Of a stretch of 64,000 nt of DNA, positions 1 through 12,782 are shown piece after piece; within the stretch, counting starts at the first letter, position 1, and the number at the start of each line of letters is the position of its first letter. Made by a program: the position numbers and the translations under genes. The notes below the pieces were generated by a model. That model worked only from the letters and a program-made list of their open reading frames with translations. It did no database searches and was not told where the DNA came from. This DNA comes from Ganoderma boninense (taxonomy: Eukaryota > Basidiomycota > Agaricomycetes > Polyporales > Polyporaceae), in the NCBI GenBank assembly GCA_002900995.3, contig CM035310.1, positions 1,972,138 through 2,036,137 of the forward strand, read 5' to 3'.

Positions 1-1680
1 CGCAATCGGTTTTTGCTGGGCCCACGTTGTCGTTTGGAGTTTGGGTACACCTACGTCGTGTCTGCACTACGATGTATCCGATTAATCTCGTCATAGAACT
101 GGTCTACTCATGGATGCGAGTTACAGTAACCCCAGCGGTAATACAGGCCCGGAACGAGCAAGCGGGTTTCCAATACTGCATCGAGCGGCGGCATCAGTGG
201 CTTGTCTGAGTCCGAAAGCGCTGCAAGGCGCTGCACGGCACAGCATTCGGCTGCTGGCTATGATCATATGCATCATCTGCCCAGGCCTGCGAGGGCTTGC
301 GACAAGCCCACGCGGATGGTTCTCCCTTTGAGGCTCAGCCGCGCCGATATCTGCCCCTCTTGGGACCTGCCAGAGTGCGTTCTGCAAAGTTTGTCCTCTT
401 TTATCATATGTAAACTCTGTTCTGCGTACTTGGTAGGGTGTCATAGGCTGATGCGCCGGGGTATAAACTCGAGCCAAGGGTCTCAACGTCTTCTCTACAC
501 AGGTTTTCAGCGGCTAGTCCCGTGAATGGCGCGACCCAGCTCCTTGGCGCGGCCGCGATACGGCCACGCCTTCAAGTTGTTCGCATCGATGCGCTGAGAC
601 CACCTACTTGGATTCTTCTCTTCCTCATCTGGCTTCACAGCGGCGGCACGAAGCGTGATATACTACTCCAAATGGCAGGAACATCTTCATAAATCATACA
701 TGGTTCTGATCAAGTGACCCGCCAGGACTTCGACAGTTGCCAGCACCATCGATAAGTCTGAGTCTCCCGTTCCCACTGTGTCGCGGTCACGTCTGAACCC
801 TCATACTTACAGACTTCAGCTCATTGCAGTAGGAGGAAAGTGCAATCGGCTAAGCAGGCAGTCAGCCGACGACGCCCTATCTCTCTTACCGACCTCTTCC
901 ATTTCGCGCACGGAAGGCAGTAGGTGAGCGTCATCTACGGCTCTCGCCCCATGCCGATACCTACCCAGGACTCAAAGATTCTTCAAACATTCGCCGGAAA
1001 ACCGATTCAGGTCCTCTCTAGTATTATGGATCTGCACAATGCACGTACATCAGCTAGCCTCTGCCTTATAGGTGACTCGAACAGAACGCACCTAGCACAT
1101 GGCGAGTATCCTTAGGATCTTGGAGTGTAGCTCCGCTGGCAAGACTGGGGAGTCTCAAAACATGAAGAGCAATATCATCTATCCGAACCTTGATCGGACT
1201 CCAATGCTGGCATCTGTCCAGATGCTGTTCACGAGGCTACGATCGCGCCTAAACAAGGTGCGGAAGACCCTACTCATTTCTGATAATTTAATCATACGAA
1301 GACGTTGACTAGGTTCATTGCCACGGCTGGTGCTACCGCTCTGGAATGCATCTTCCTTCGTTTGTGAGTCTGGTACGGATCTGGCCCCGCCGCCTTGACT
1401 CGCACACCGCTTCAGGCTTGTACCTCCCCCTGGGTATCTCAATGCCTCAAACTATTTCGCCCAGTACCGTATGAGCACACCTTCTCAACCAATTCCAGGC
1501 ATCTTCTTGGTTTGTGCCTCAACTCTATCAGGTCATGTGCCTTTGCAGTATGGCTCTGTCATCTCTCCATGAAGGAAAACGGTCCCGGTCACAGTCAGTG
1601 CTCACACGGCCGCTTTTTGAGCCTGAAGGAAGTTGCGCATGCGCTTATAGTCAGCTATCAAAATTGTTTTATCCCAGACG
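1..1680. other. No convincing gene (left edge)
   Basis: No recognisable protein or RNA gene was seen in this stretch. A TATA-like sequence lies near 462 on the plus strand, but the following ATG opens only a 23-codon frame. Longer open frames on both strands look like chance arginine/serine-rich translations without domain or splice structure. Confidence 0.5.
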
Positions 1681-1688
1681 TATAAAGG
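1681..1688 (+). promoter_or_regulatory. TATA box of the four-helix protein gene
   Basis: TATAAAGG lies 93 bp upstream of the ATG at 1774 and is followed by a C/T-rich leader. Position and leader match the usual basidiomycete core promoter. Confidence 0.6.
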
Positions 1689-1773
1689 TATCTATAACCC
1701 TACGTTCCCGCCACCCCTCCCTCCCGACTCGCCCCATCTTCCCCGCCCATCTGCCTCGTCACTCGATCTCACA

Positions 1774-2566
1774 ATGCCAGGAGGTTCGGTCTACATCTAC
1801 CGGCTGGGCTCGTTGAGTGAGTTCTCCTTGTCCTCCTCTCCCTGTCGTCCAGGCTTTCACAAGTATATCCTCTTTTTGTAGCTCTCGCAACCATTACTGC
1901 AGTCATCCTGCTCGGTCTTTGTATAAGCTCTACGAAGACATTCCATCAGAGCGTTGACGATGGTCTTGGTGACCTGGCGCACAACTATGCGAACGTTGGC
2001 ATCGCGTCGGGTGCAATGGTTATCCTCACGTTCCCGATCATGTGCGTATCCCTCCACTGTGCTGTCGCCCTTGAAGTTCATCCGACAGTTGTCCTGCTGC
2101 AGGGTATTTGTGGACTTCATCAATGATGGCAAGATTGGGCTTCCAATCCTCATCGAGGTTCCATGGCTGTGTGAGCCCGTTTCCTCACGACTGCAAGCTT
2201 TGCGGAGTGTACTGAGCGGACATGACACGTCCTTAGGCGTGGTGTGGGTCATGTTCATTGCAACAGGGATCTCTGCGAAGAACTTTGCTCATGGCTTCGT
2301 TCATCCGGGATACACCTGCGATGACTTCGTATTTGAGGAAGGGAAGAAAATTTGCCGTGAGTTAGAGCCGATCGAGATTGTCTCCTGGATTACGGCAGGA
2401 CTTGGTGAGTTTTCCCCCCGGGGACAGCGTCCTTCCGCCATTGACGCTGAAGCGCATGTCGTCGATAGCGTTCCTGTACTCAGTCACGCTGCTCCTCATC
2501 TCAGTCAAGAAGGCCAACGCCGGAAATTCTGTGTGGGGCAATAGCGTGAAGAACAGCGAGATTTGA
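1774..2566 (+). CDS. Small four-helix membrane protein, function unknown
   Basis: Five exons give a 178-residue protein: 1774-1816, 1882-2041, 2103-2170, 2237-2404 and 2469-2566, with 61-66 bp GT..AG introns that all keep the frame. The product begins MPGGSVYIYRLGSL and has four hydrophobic stretches: ALATITAVILLGL, IASGAMVILTFPIMVF, VVWVMFIATGISA and FLYSVTLLLISV. A loop between helices 3 and 4 carries two cysteines (YTCDDF and KICREL). This tetraspan layout resembles the small MARVEL-like or hypothetical four-helix proteins common in basidiomycetes. No catalytic motif is visible, so no function is assigned. The ATG was chosen because it follows a TATA box at a normal distance and sits in a CACAATGCC context. 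Confidence 0.8.
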
Positions 2567-3499
2567 TCGTGAGCGTTACTACCGCCTGCGCGGCAGTCGG
2601 CGATGTCAATACCACAGATGTCATGTCAATATGCTGTATCTTCTCGCGCAAGGTTTTTTGTTGCCGTACATGCATTGTCCTTTTGCTTTTCATCGAATCG
2701 TCGCTGTCATCTCGAGCTTCCAAAGTCCTACTACAGTATTACTAACATGAGTACGATTTGGACTCGGAGTACTACGTACTAGTTGGTATTAGGACTTTCC
2801 TCACTGCGCTGTATACGTATTGTTCAACGGAAGACTACCCATGTATTTATGCCAACAGACGAAGAAGACGCTGGCCTTCAACTCGTGAGGTGTCTGGCTC
2901 GCCGCCTTCTGGGCTGTTGAGCGTTGAACCCAAATCAAGGAGACCCAAACCATCCCTAGCGCCCTACAGCAACGTTCAAGGCACCGGCGGCTGCCGGACT
3001 CTGATTTCAAAGACCGACATTAGCATAGCCGGGCCCAAGTCCGACTCCCAGCGGACTCTATTCCATCCACACGACTTGCCAGCACAGGCCAGCACCCTCG
3101 AATAGCAAAGGTCCTCTGTACAAAGTTTGTGCTCTGTTTTACGGGATCTGTTCCTTGCCGTGGAATGACATTCACACTGAGTCTCGGTTTGAAGGTTCTC
3201 GACGCATCTTCAAACGACCTGACCTTCAGCACCTCGAAATGCACCCGACACACCCTATCACCTTACCTGCAGCATCGTATACCACCCGGACAGAATATAA
3301 TTTGCATTTCATCCTTTTTGACCATATTCTGCTGCGCGTCCGTCCCCTATCGTGCCCTGGAACTCCTCCCGAATCGGGTGCGTTTCGGGCAGTGAAGTGT
3401 AGCCGGTATCCCTCGACGGTCAAGTTGGTCCATGGAGCCCGAGCAAAGCCCGAGCGCTGAGGCCTGAGGCCGCAGGCCCGGAATCCACCTCGCGCAGAC
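2567..3499. other. Intergenic, no gene seen
   Basis: Contains the 3' region of the four-helix gene and the upstream region of the RTA1-like gene. Open frames on both strands lack domains, TATA/leader context or matching splice sites. Near 3440-3480 there is a short purine-rich stretch with repeated GAGG/CCGAG words, without further structure. Confidence 0.5.
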
Positions 3500-3507
3500 T
3501 ATAAAAG
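3500..3507 (+). promoter_or_regulatory. TATA box of the RTA1-like gene
   Basis: TATAAAAG lies about 116 bp upstream of the ATG at 3616. A strongly C/T-rich leader follows. Confidence 0.65.
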
Positions 3508-3615
3508 TCCATCAGGATGCCGCTTTCATTCCAGTGTCAGGAATCAGGATCGTCCTCTCTCGCCCCTCCTTCTCCTTCTTTATCTACCTGACCTCCGCCT
3601 TCGGACCCGCCCGCC

Positions 3616-5166
3616 ATGTCTACCAGTGCAACATCAACAACGACCAGCCCCTTCCCCTCCGCTTCTTTCACACAGAAGACAGTGCCCGTGCACCACCATC
3701 ATAACCCGTACGGTTACGTTCCAACGGAGTGGATCTGTATTCTCTTCATCGCGCTGTTCGCCGTGTCCACAAGTGAGTGCCGCCCCTAGTCATCCAAGAG
3801 AATGCGCGTACTCATCTGTTTGCCAGTCACCCACACCGTGCAGGCCGTCCACTCGCGCCTCTGGTGGCTCCTTCTCACTGCGTGTGTGGCCGGCATCGGC
3901 GAGCTCCTCGGCTGGAGCGCCCGGCTGTGGTCAAGCCAGAACGTGTACCTGAGTGACCCATTTATCATGCAGTAAGTCACCGCCTCCCCTCCCCGTAAGA
4001 CAGCTGTCCTCCCGCGCTGCGTGCGTCCACGTGAACCTGAACACGAGTACTCACGGTGGCGTTTCTTTTTTCGAATGTCCCAGGATCACGACGACAATTA
4101 TTGCGCCGACGCCGCTCATCGCCGCCAACTTCATCATCCTCGGCCAGATCATCCGCCGCATGGGACAGAAGTACAGCCGTGTCTCGGCTAGGTGGTGTGA
4201 GCACCTTCTTGTTTCGAGTTACATATGATGGACGTGGTGCTCAATCTTATTGGTGACAGACACGATCATCTTCTGCGCCGCAGTGAGTCCCTTTTGACCA
4301 GATGCCGGCTTGGTGCATCGTAGCTTAAGTAGGCCAAATCCTGACACGTACACCCCTCGTAGGACATCATCGCACTTGTGATCCAAGCAGTAGGCGGCGC
4401 GTCCGCGTCCACAGCTGTCCAGAATGGAAGGAACCCCGAGACGGTGGGTTAACGTCTCACGCTTCTCAACGATCCAGGACAGAGTTTCATCTCCCCAGCA
4501 CACAGGGTGGCTACATCATGCTTGCCGGTGTCTCGTTCCAAATGGGTACGTACCCCCATCTCGAGTTCATCCATCACGAGACTCACAGATCAATACTCAG
4601 CGGCGCTCGTGGTCTATGTCGTCCTCGCGTCCGAGTTCATCCTGCGCTACGCGTACGACTACCCCTTCGCGCGCTACGGCGAGTCCACAGTGGCGCGCTG
4701 CGAGACAGGCAAGAAGACAAAGCTAATGGTCCTCGGCCTCGTCCTCGAGGCTGTCTTCCTCTTCATTCGGTAAGCAGGCGTGAATGCCCCCAATGCCCGT
4801 GACGGTTGACACTCACGCCGACCTGTATGCGTAGGGGTATCTACCGAGTAGTCGTACGTGCCACTCATGCCGCTCGTGTCTGCCCTTGAGACTGACCCAC
4901 GTTCTAGGAACTCACGAACGGCTGGACTGGAAAGATTATCACGACCGAGTGGCTCTTTGGTACGTTGTCAAAGTCCTTGGGGCTGGCATATCGAGCATTT
5001 ACCCTACTGTGGTGTAGTCGTCTTCGACGGGACAATGATCGTGCTCGCCATGCTCACGCTCAACATCTTCCACCCCGCTCTCCTTCTTGGCAAGGCCAAC
5101 ACTTGGCTCTCAAGGGACAGCGATGAGGGTGTCAAGACGCTGGATTCCAGCAAGGAGTCCGCTTGA
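3616..5166 (+). CDS. RTA1-like seven-helix membrane protein
   Basis: A multi-exon gene (introns start near 3771, 3972, 4197, 4283, 4440, 4544, 4770, 4852 and 4960) encodes a protein of the RTA1 family. Fungal members of this family are seven-helix lipid-translocating or stress-resistance proteins of the plasma membrane (Rta1, Rsb1). The translation has a Ser/Thr-rich, His-rich N-terminus (QKTVPVHHHH), then the family signatures GIGELLGWSARLWS, FIMQITTTIIAPTPLIAANF, FCAADIIALVIQAVGGA and FQMAALVVYVVLASEF. Next comes the characteristic FIRGIYRVVELTNGWTG, a segment with TEWLFVVFDGTMIV, and the final helix. The acidic C-terminal tail ends SSKESA. These motifs in this order make the family call firm. 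Substrate cannot be read from sequence. Confidence 0.9.
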
Positions 5167-8100
5167 TGGGCTGGGGCGCTCGCCACCCCGTAGTCTTTAT
5201 GCGACACGAACGGCGACAACACTTGATAATTTATCATTACTATCGCTATACTCGCTGCCACTTGCTAAGTCACGACATTTACCACGTTCTTTTCCTTTCA
5301 CTTTCGGACTATACTCCCTAGCTGATCGATCCGGACGCCGGTTTAGATACTAGACTATTGTTGTTGTTCTTCTCGCACTCGGTTGCATCACTCAGAGTAT
5401 TCTCTCTGTTAATATATCTTTGTATTTTTAGGAGCATAGAGTCAGGTGCAACAGCGAGGTCTCTGCCCATTGAAGAGAGGAGCGCGGGGTATAACCTGTC
5501 TCCTATGAGCGTCGTAGATAACATACGTCCGCCCTGCCCCCAGCCGAGGCCGGGGGCGAGGATGTTTAGCTTTTCCACAGGAATGCCTGCTCCCGGTTGC
5601 CCCGGACAGTAGCGGCCAAAATTCCCCCGGGGACGTGGCATCATGCGGCCAAACGCGTCCCTTCGAACGCCCGAGACCTCGACTGCGCGTGCCTGCTCCG
5701 TATGGAGACACAACGGACCACAACCAAACCGCAACCACAGCCGCAACCACAACCACAAACGCAACACCACTAACGCCAGATCCGCCTTGAACCGCAACAT
5801 CGACACCGCCACCGACACCGAAACTGAAGACGAAGCAAGAAACAGGAGAAACAGGAACGCCAAAACACACTCAACACACAACATGCACACAAACAGGAAC
5901 CAACACAACACCGCCGGCCGTGGTCTTGAGGATGTCGGTCGACCGTTTGGGTCAGCCACGTTGGTGGCGTCGAGTTGCCTAAGAGGTCGCCGAGGTGTCG
6001 AGATCGAGCGTCGTCGCCACAGAGTTAGAAGACAAAGGAGGAGGAAGACGGAAGAGAAGAAAGGAGACAGTCGAACGGAGAAGCCGGAAGTCGAGGAGCC
6101 ACGAGAGTCGACCAGAGAGGTGAGACGAACCAGAACCTTCTGTGAGAAAAGGGTGGCGTTGAGTAGTTTAAACGTGGCGAGGAAAAGCAGAACTCACAGT
6201 CACAAACCAGCCGAGCGTCCCAGTCGACGAAGAGGATGAACAGCACAGAGAAGTCGATGGTGGAGGGAAAGGTGTGAGGGACGTTGGTTGAGGAGGTGAA
6301 GGGGTCTTTATATGCGTTCGGGTCCGGGTGGCTTGCGCCAGACGAGGTCAAACTCCGCAGACGTCAGCCACAGAGGGCGCTCAAAATGGCAAGAGACTTG
6401 CCTTTCTTGACTGCGTTGTACCAAGCGCACAAGGAGACCCGAATAGAGCTGGACAGCCTCCGCCAGCCGCAGCGACAGCCGCGTCAGCCTCAGCCCAAAG
6501 CAGCATGTGTGATATTCCGGATGGCTACCCCTGACAATTGTCTTGAAAGCGGAGTCGCCACTTGAACTCATGGGCTCCGAAGCCGGAGGCAGGCACCCGT
6601 GTCGTCTTCTGAAGCGATAGTAAGTCAGATTCATTCACCCTACTAGTTGAATATCGAATATTGAACGCCGAACATCTCGGAACGGCACATCGTGGCACAT
6701 GGACAGTTGCTGGAGCGAGAGGGCTCGATATATTATTCTCTGGAATATATATAGTAATTACATGTGGTTGATTCGATCAGCTACCCTCCGCTACTACGAG
6801 GATCAGACTGAGCAAGGAGCCTTACCTGGACTGATAAATGCACTAACTCCAAGAAATCCTAGAACGTCAGTGATCGTGTAGGAGATCGACACTCACTGGG
6901 GTATAATGCCGTCCCGTTTATAAGATCCCGGTGCGCGCTACAATGGTTGTGATGAGCTTTCTAGCCTGAGGGTACCAAACGTTGAAGGTCCTCACCAGTG
7001 AGAGGCTCAGCCTTGCAATGCGACACGCCGACTCCGCACAATCCGAGTCGCCCGTCCCCGACAGGCGACTGCACCGGAAAGGCGTTGGCTCATCCACCTC
7101 TTCGCCGGCACCGTGAAGTGATTCGCGGCGAGGGTGGGAGCCTGAGTGCGACGAGCGCGAACGTCGACAGCCACCAGGTGGGCTTATGATCGACGGGGCG
7201 GCTGACACCTTGTGCGGGTGGCTGGACGCGAGGTAAGTAAGTGTCTGCCTTGTACGAAAACTAAGAAACATTGACTTACGTGGTGTTTGTTCAGCCATGC
7301 GATGTGACGTCCAGATATTGGACGGCCACGAAGGGGACAGAGAGAGAAGAGGAACTACCGAACATGGCGATGAGCGACAGGATGCATCGAAGGAGACATA
7401 AGAACGTACCAGGAACAGTGGTGAGTGGACACCTCCGACGCGAAAGGCTTACAAGAAGTGTGAGCTGATGATATGGCGAAGAATGCTATAGAGCCACATA
7501 CCGGTCGATAGCGAGGTGCCCAGCGACCCCATCCACGCGGCCTTCCGACATGGACATGTGGGGGAGAGACATCCTAGCCCGACCTTCGACCCCTCCCAGA
7601 GCGTACGACCGACTGCCCACATAGCATACACCAATGCGAGTGGCCGGCGCACCTGAGAGGATGAGGAGGGGAAGAAGTGGACATGGGGGCTCTGGGGAGA
7701 GAAAGGACGGGTGAGGCGACGGTCTTATATACGCTGGAGGCTGGCACTTTCGGGGCATGTCGGCAAGTTGAAGTAGGAGTCAGCCCTTGTAATCGGACAG
7801 AAGGGTCAGCCTCCTCGGGTCCAAAACACGCGTGATTCCGCTCCTCGTGTCTCTCACCGATGGAATGCGATGAGTAGTCAGCCGCCGGCCGTCGCCGTAG
7901 GCCAGTAGTACTTGTAGTAGTAGTACGTGTGCATTCTGCAAAACAGACCTTAGCCGGGCTTGTAACTCTGCCTGAGTGCCGCCATTCCGCGTCGCTTGAA
8001 GGCTGCGTCGTAGCAGTATTCTACTGATACTAGCATATCGACGGCAGGCAAGGCGGCGGTGTTGCAATTAGAGGACCAGGTCAAGACGTTCACGCATTCG

Positions 8101-9398
8101 ACTCTGTGGCAGGCTTGGCAATGGCTGTACTAGTAAATCCAATGACTTGTTGGTGGACTCAGCACCGTACAATCATAAATACCTATTGAGAAGGGAATCA
8201 GGCGCAAAGGGTCAAAAGAGAATTGCGAATAGATGCGACGTCACAAGGAAGCTCTGATAAACCAGGTTCTTGAAGCGAATTGAGCGATGAAGTAGACCGT
8301 AGACCGCTGACCGCTGCAAAGCTGATGGAGGTGGCAGATCTAGAGAGCAAACAGTCGGCAATTTGCGCACGGTTGCTGATGGGCGCTTGAGTGCCGTTGC
8401 CGTTGCCACTTGGAACCCCCCCTCGAGGCTCGGGCTTTGCTAGCCAGGACGCTTAGGTTGCCCGTCGATGCTTCTCGTTCATTCTTTTTCTGGCAGTCAC
8501 TCGCTGGTCAGCGTAGAAGACTACGTTCTTATCAGCGCCTGAATCCAACTTCGAAAAAGACGAGATGAGTCGAGAGAAGGCGGGTCTAGTGGGATACTAG
8601 GTCAAGTCCACACGCTTTCCCGGTAAGTGTACCCCGATCCATCGTCCACTTTTCCCTTATGCCAGTCGTCGTCAGGAAGGGCCTACCCCCAACCTCGATG
8701 TCTCACCTCTCCGTCCACCGCCGACCTCGTTCAAGCAAGCTTTCCATCCTGAAGGCCAATGTTGGCACCAGTGGTTGGCTTGTAGATCGGTTCGCCGTCT
8801 CCTTGGTGTCCCTGAGGGAGGTGTCCGGCCACACAATCGTCGCCCTTCTCTCTATTGGTGCACAAGGGAGCGTTCTTCACACTTGTATGTCCTATCGGGG
8901 TGCATTCAAGCGACAGAAACATCCGCAGGGAAGGACTCATGCGGCAGACGTAATGGTGTGGTACGGTCCTCTCTTGTTAACAGGGATTTGAGTCGCAATG
9001 CCAGGATCTTCCGACGATCCCGAGCCTCATGCTCTTCTTCGCTTGAGGAAGAAGAAAACTGGCTTGGTGGACTCCCCGTGTGAGACTATTGCCAGCTTGC
9101 CATTCTTTCCACAACCTTGATCGGGCCCGCGAGATGCTCGTCCGGCAGAGTATGTCAACCTCGGGCTCACAAGAAGCTAGTTCTGGGTGGCTGACGACGG
9201 CTGACCCTCTTGGTCCTAGCTTGTTAGGTACCGGTCTTTCGCGATGCGAAGGCCCCCAAGCAGGTCTTATAGGAACGTGCTCCTGCATCGTCTCTCTCTG
9301 GTCTCGTTCCACTCGCTACGTCCCTTGCTTTCGATTGCTTTGCTTCTGCTGTGCTACTGCTTTGTCGCTGCTTTGCTACTGTACAGAATCTGTTCGCG
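5167..9398. other. Gene-poor 4.2 kb region with minus-strand promoter-like elements
   Basis: No product could be identified. The minus strand carries TATA-like boxes near 7724-7731, 6915 and 6305-6312, each followed by a C/T-rich leader, and one good intron-like segment (donor near 6187, acceptor near 6130, ending TTCTCACAG). However, no conserved protein can be joined across these signals. Between 5.6 and 5.9 kb the plus strand is a CA/AAC-rich tract; read on minus it encodes a Val/Gly-rich hydrophobic run (VAFVVVVAAVVAVWLW) that may be chance. This could be a decayed gene, a non-coding transcript or an old retroelement. I see no LTR, transposase or reverse transcriptase. Confidence 0.4.
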
Positions 9399-10669
9399 AT
9401 GCCCACCCATCCATTCCTTCTACGCCTCGTGTCGTGTTTGATGATCATGTCGTCCTATCTTGTCTCCATGCCCCTTCAGGGCCGCGCGGCCACCGTCCCG
9501 AGCGGCCCCAAGTTCGTGCTCTACTCCGCCTCTACCGTCGGATCCGACGTCCTCCCGCCCGTCAACGAGTTGAAGGGTTTCAACGTCGTGTACGTCCCTT
9601 CCACCACCTTCCGCTCCATCTGGTACTGAATCTGAAACTGACACTCTCCCTCTCCAGGAATCTTGCCTTCCTGCAATACGACGGTGCGCACGACCAAGCC
9701 GAGAACTGGGCGAAGCTCCCTGAGTCGCAGCGCCAGAAGCTCAAGGGGGAGTACAACGACGCGGGGATCGCTCTCCTCGTCACCGCGTTCGGCGCTGACG
9801 ACCTGCCCGCGACCGCTGGGCACGACCCGGTCGCGACCGCGGAGAGCATGGCGCAGTTCGTGCAGGGCAACCAGCTGGACGGCATCGACGTGGACTTCGA
9901 GGAGGTGCAGCTCATGCAGACCAAGGCTGGCGCCGGGGAAACGTGGGTCTCGTCATTCACCCAGACCCTGAGGGTGTACTTGCCGAAGGGGCGGTTCATC
10001 ATCTCGCATGCGCGTACGTCTTCACGTTCTACTGTCTGTGGCGTATTGTCGTTAATGGTTGGTTGATTTACGCTGTTGTATAAAGCGGTCGGCCCCTGGT
10101 TCGAGCCCAAGTTCTGTCCAGGCGGAGGCTATCTCACCGTCCATAAGAAAGTCGGTGACCTCATTGATTGGGTACAGACACTCATTTTCTTTCTCCGTCT
10201 GCAATTCCTTCTCACTCTGCTACCTTTTCGCAGTACAACGTCCAGTATTACAATCGTCAGTCTTCCAACAACCAGTCTCGTGGCATTATCGCGCTGTGCT
10301 GACGCTTGACGTCTGCAGAGTCGCCCAGTCCCGGGTACGAAGACTGCAACACACTTATCCGGGACGCCGGTGGCTCGTCCGTGTTCGAGATCCGCGCGTC
10401 AGGCATTCCCGTCGAGAAGATCGTCATCGGGAAGCCTGGCGATGTGCAGGACACGACGAACGGCGGGTTCATGGAGCCTACCGCCCTGGGCAGTTGCGTC
10501 GCCCAGGCAGTTGCGGGAGGGTGGCAGGGTGGCGTGATGGTCTACCAGGTGAGCGTCGATTGGCGGGTCCTCGTGGTGTCCAACCGCGCTGACGCTGACG
10601 CTTGGATAGTACCCGCGAGGCAACGCAACCTGGCTTTCTGAGGCGACCAAGGACTCATTCAATCAGTGA
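9399..10669 (+). CDS. GH18 chitinase-like glycoside hydrolase, secreted (plus copy)
   Basis: Six exons (9399-9589, 9658-10013, 10086-10171, 10234-10255, 10319-10548, 10610-10669) give 314 residues in frame. The N-terminus is a hydrophobic signal peptide followed by the mature start near PSGPKFVLYS. Residues around 150 contain DGIDVDFEE, the GH18 catalytic DxxDxDxE signature whose last Glu is the acid/base. Other family landmarks are FNVVNLAFLQYDG (strand 1), IISHAPVGPWFEP, SLIDW-like GDLIDWYNVQYYNQ and KIVIGKPG. The likely role is hydrolysis of beta-1,4-linked GlcNAc polymers or N-glycan cores outside the cell. It is paralogous to the minus-strand gene at 13.2-14.4 kb, with the same exon 5 length (230 bp) but two extra introns. 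Confidence 0.9.
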
Positions 10670-11162
10670 TCAGTGTCGGTCTCGCCCTCCTTTGTCTCGT
10701 CTACCTTCGAGCTGTGATCATGAAATGCGCCAGCCTGTCGATCCACGGCATTGGACCTCCGTTCCTTTTACCACTTTTGTTGCCCCATCCACCATGTCAA
10801 CGTGTTATCGGTCCCAATGAACATTCCACGGGTGTTGTGCTAAAAGCTGTCGTCACCGGCGAGGCTGACAGGTTCTGGTCATGGCTACATTTTCTGCAGC
10901 TCCGCGGTCAAATGACCATACATCACCACGTCACTGCAAGAGAAACGACATGAAGAACCAGACTATCGATCCAATAAAAGTGGATCCGAGACCAAAAGGG
11001 CGCTAGCCGCGGTTGAAGCTGCAGGAAACGTGGCGATGACGTCAGGGCTCGCAGGCTCGGTGCGTCATTGAGGAGAGGAGGAGCGGCTGCCCTGCACACA
11101 AAACCCATGGCTCGCTTGTCCGCTCCTCTCTCATTCTCTATCCTTTACGACCTACGACGACC
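10670..11162. other. Intergenic between GH18 and Ish1-like gene
   Basis: 3' flank of the GH18 gene and promoter region of the Ish1-like gene. An AATAAAAG motif near 10974 could be a weak TATA element, about 190 bp before the ATG. A C/T-rich leader directly precedes the start codon at 11163. Nothing else was seen. Confidence 0.5.
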
Positions 11163-12782
11163 ATGAGATTGACATTCTTGCTCATCGCTCTTACCGCGAC
11201 CTCGGCCGCCCAGGGATCGTGGTGGAGCGGCAGCAACGAACCAGCAGGTACGCCGTCCTGTCTACGTTTGCAGCCTTCATTCGCGCGCTGAGCCCATGCT
11301 TCGCAGAATATGCCAGCTGGTCTACCAAAGAGCTTCAGAACTGGCTCGATGCCCATAACATCCCCTATCCCTCCCAGTCCCCTTCCCCAGCCGACCTCCA
11401 AGCTGCCGTGAAGGCCCACTGGGACTCCGCCTTCTCGTGGTCTGCAGATCAGTACGGCAAAGCCCAAACCGCGTTCGCCACCCTCAAAGCCGACGCCTTC
11501 GACACGTGGGATGAGTCGCGCCTGCGCGAGTTCCTCCTCGAGCAAGGCGTGGTCAACCCCGCGGGCCCGCGCGAGCAGCTCGTGCTCCTCGCGAAGCAGA
11601 AGTGGCGGCAATACTCGTCTGTCGCGAGCGTGTACAGCAAGTCCGCCTCGCACAGCGCCAGCTCGCTCTCGAGCACCGCGTCCAAGCAGGCGAGCACGGC
11701 CATGTACGGCGACTCGTGGCACCAGGCGTCCAAGTCTGCTTCGTCGATCATTGCGCAGGCGACGAACCACGTCGGGAAAACGTTGGATGATAGCAAGGAC
11801 TATGTCTACTCGTCGTGAGTGCCTTTCGCCCTGTTCTTTGCTTAACCCTTTTTGACGACGTTACAGCTGGGATGACAACCGGATCCGGGCATATCTCGAG
11901 GAGCATGGTGTCGTCGAGCCTCCAGCCACGTCGCGCGAGAAACTCCTGGCGACGATGAGGGACACCTACGCCGCCACCACGAACCCCGTCTGGAAGGCTT
12001 GGTCGGACTCGTACATCCACCAGTGGCTCGTCGACCACGGCATCATCAAAGACGAGGTCACAAAGCGCCGCGAGGACCTCGTCAACCGCATGCAAACCTA
12101 CTATTACGGAGTCAACGAAAAGGTGTGGGACACCTGGGACGACTCACAGATGAAGGCGTGGCTCGTCTCGCATAACATCATCAAGTCGGACGTGCAGCTC
12201 CAGCGGGAGAAGATGCAAAAGCTCTTGATGTACGTCTTTGTTGCTGTCGTCGTTTGTGCCTCACTTACACGTGCGATGTGTGAACATTGCGACAGGGACA
12301 ACTACGTGCACGCGTACGATACGACCTGGGGCTCCTGGAAGGACTCGGACATGCGCCAGTGGCTCATCGAGCACGGCTATCTCCGCTCGGACGCGCAGAG
12401 GACGCGCGACCAGCTCGTCAAGCTCATGCAAGAAAAGCATGGCGAGGCGGCTGCGATGGCGCACAACTACCTCGCCTGGCCCGATGCTCGCCTCCGTGCG
12501 TACCTCCGCGAAGTGGGCGTACCCGAGAGCGCGATCCCGAAGGCGCGCGACGACCTGCTTCAGGAGGTCCGTGTGCGATGGTACCAGGTGGGCTGGCGGG
12601 CAAACTGGCTGTGGCGTCGCGTGAAGGAATACTTCGACTCGGGCGTCGAGGTCGCGGAGGACAAGCTCGGGATGATATTAGACATCTTGACGGGAGGCGC
12701 GGAAGGCGCGAAGGAAGGCGCGAAGAGGGGCGCACATGGGGAGAAGGAGCAAACGCAGACGACCGCCAAGGTCGAGTTGTGA
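11163..12782 (+). CDS. Ish1/Msc1-type repeat protein, ER/nuclear envelope stress protein
   Basis: Four exons (11163-11247, 11307-11814, 11867-12229, 12296-12782) encode 480 residues. A signal peptide (MRLTFLLIALTATSAAQG) is followed by repeats of the Ish1 putative stress-response type. Each is about 40-50 residues with a Trp-Asp/Ser core and a WL..HG/N segment: YASWSTKELQNWLDAHNI, FDTWDESRLREFLLEQGV, SSWDDNRIRAYLEEHGV, KAWSDSYIHQWLVDHGI, DTWDDSQMKAWLVSHNI, GSWKDSDMRQWLIEHGY and LAWPDARLRAYLREVGV. A Ser-rich linker separates repeats 2 and 3, and the tail is Gly/Ala/Lys-rich. S. pombe Ish1 and S. cerevisiae Msc1 act at the nuclear envelope or ER and are linked to stress and recombination. The same role here is inferred from the repeats alone. 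Confidence 0.88.

Noticed and set aside
5318..5959. 213-codon minus-strand frame with a Val/Ser-rich hydrophobic run
   Set aside because: The composition follows a simple CA/GT-rich tract, there is no signal peptide plus domain, and the flanking splice signals do not join it to anything recognisable.
9080..10066. A 328-codon plus-strand open frame starting at 9080
   Set aside because: Its first 190 codons read through the 5' flank and the first intron of the GH18 gene. The signal peptide and spliced exon 1 from 9399 give the family N-terminus instead.
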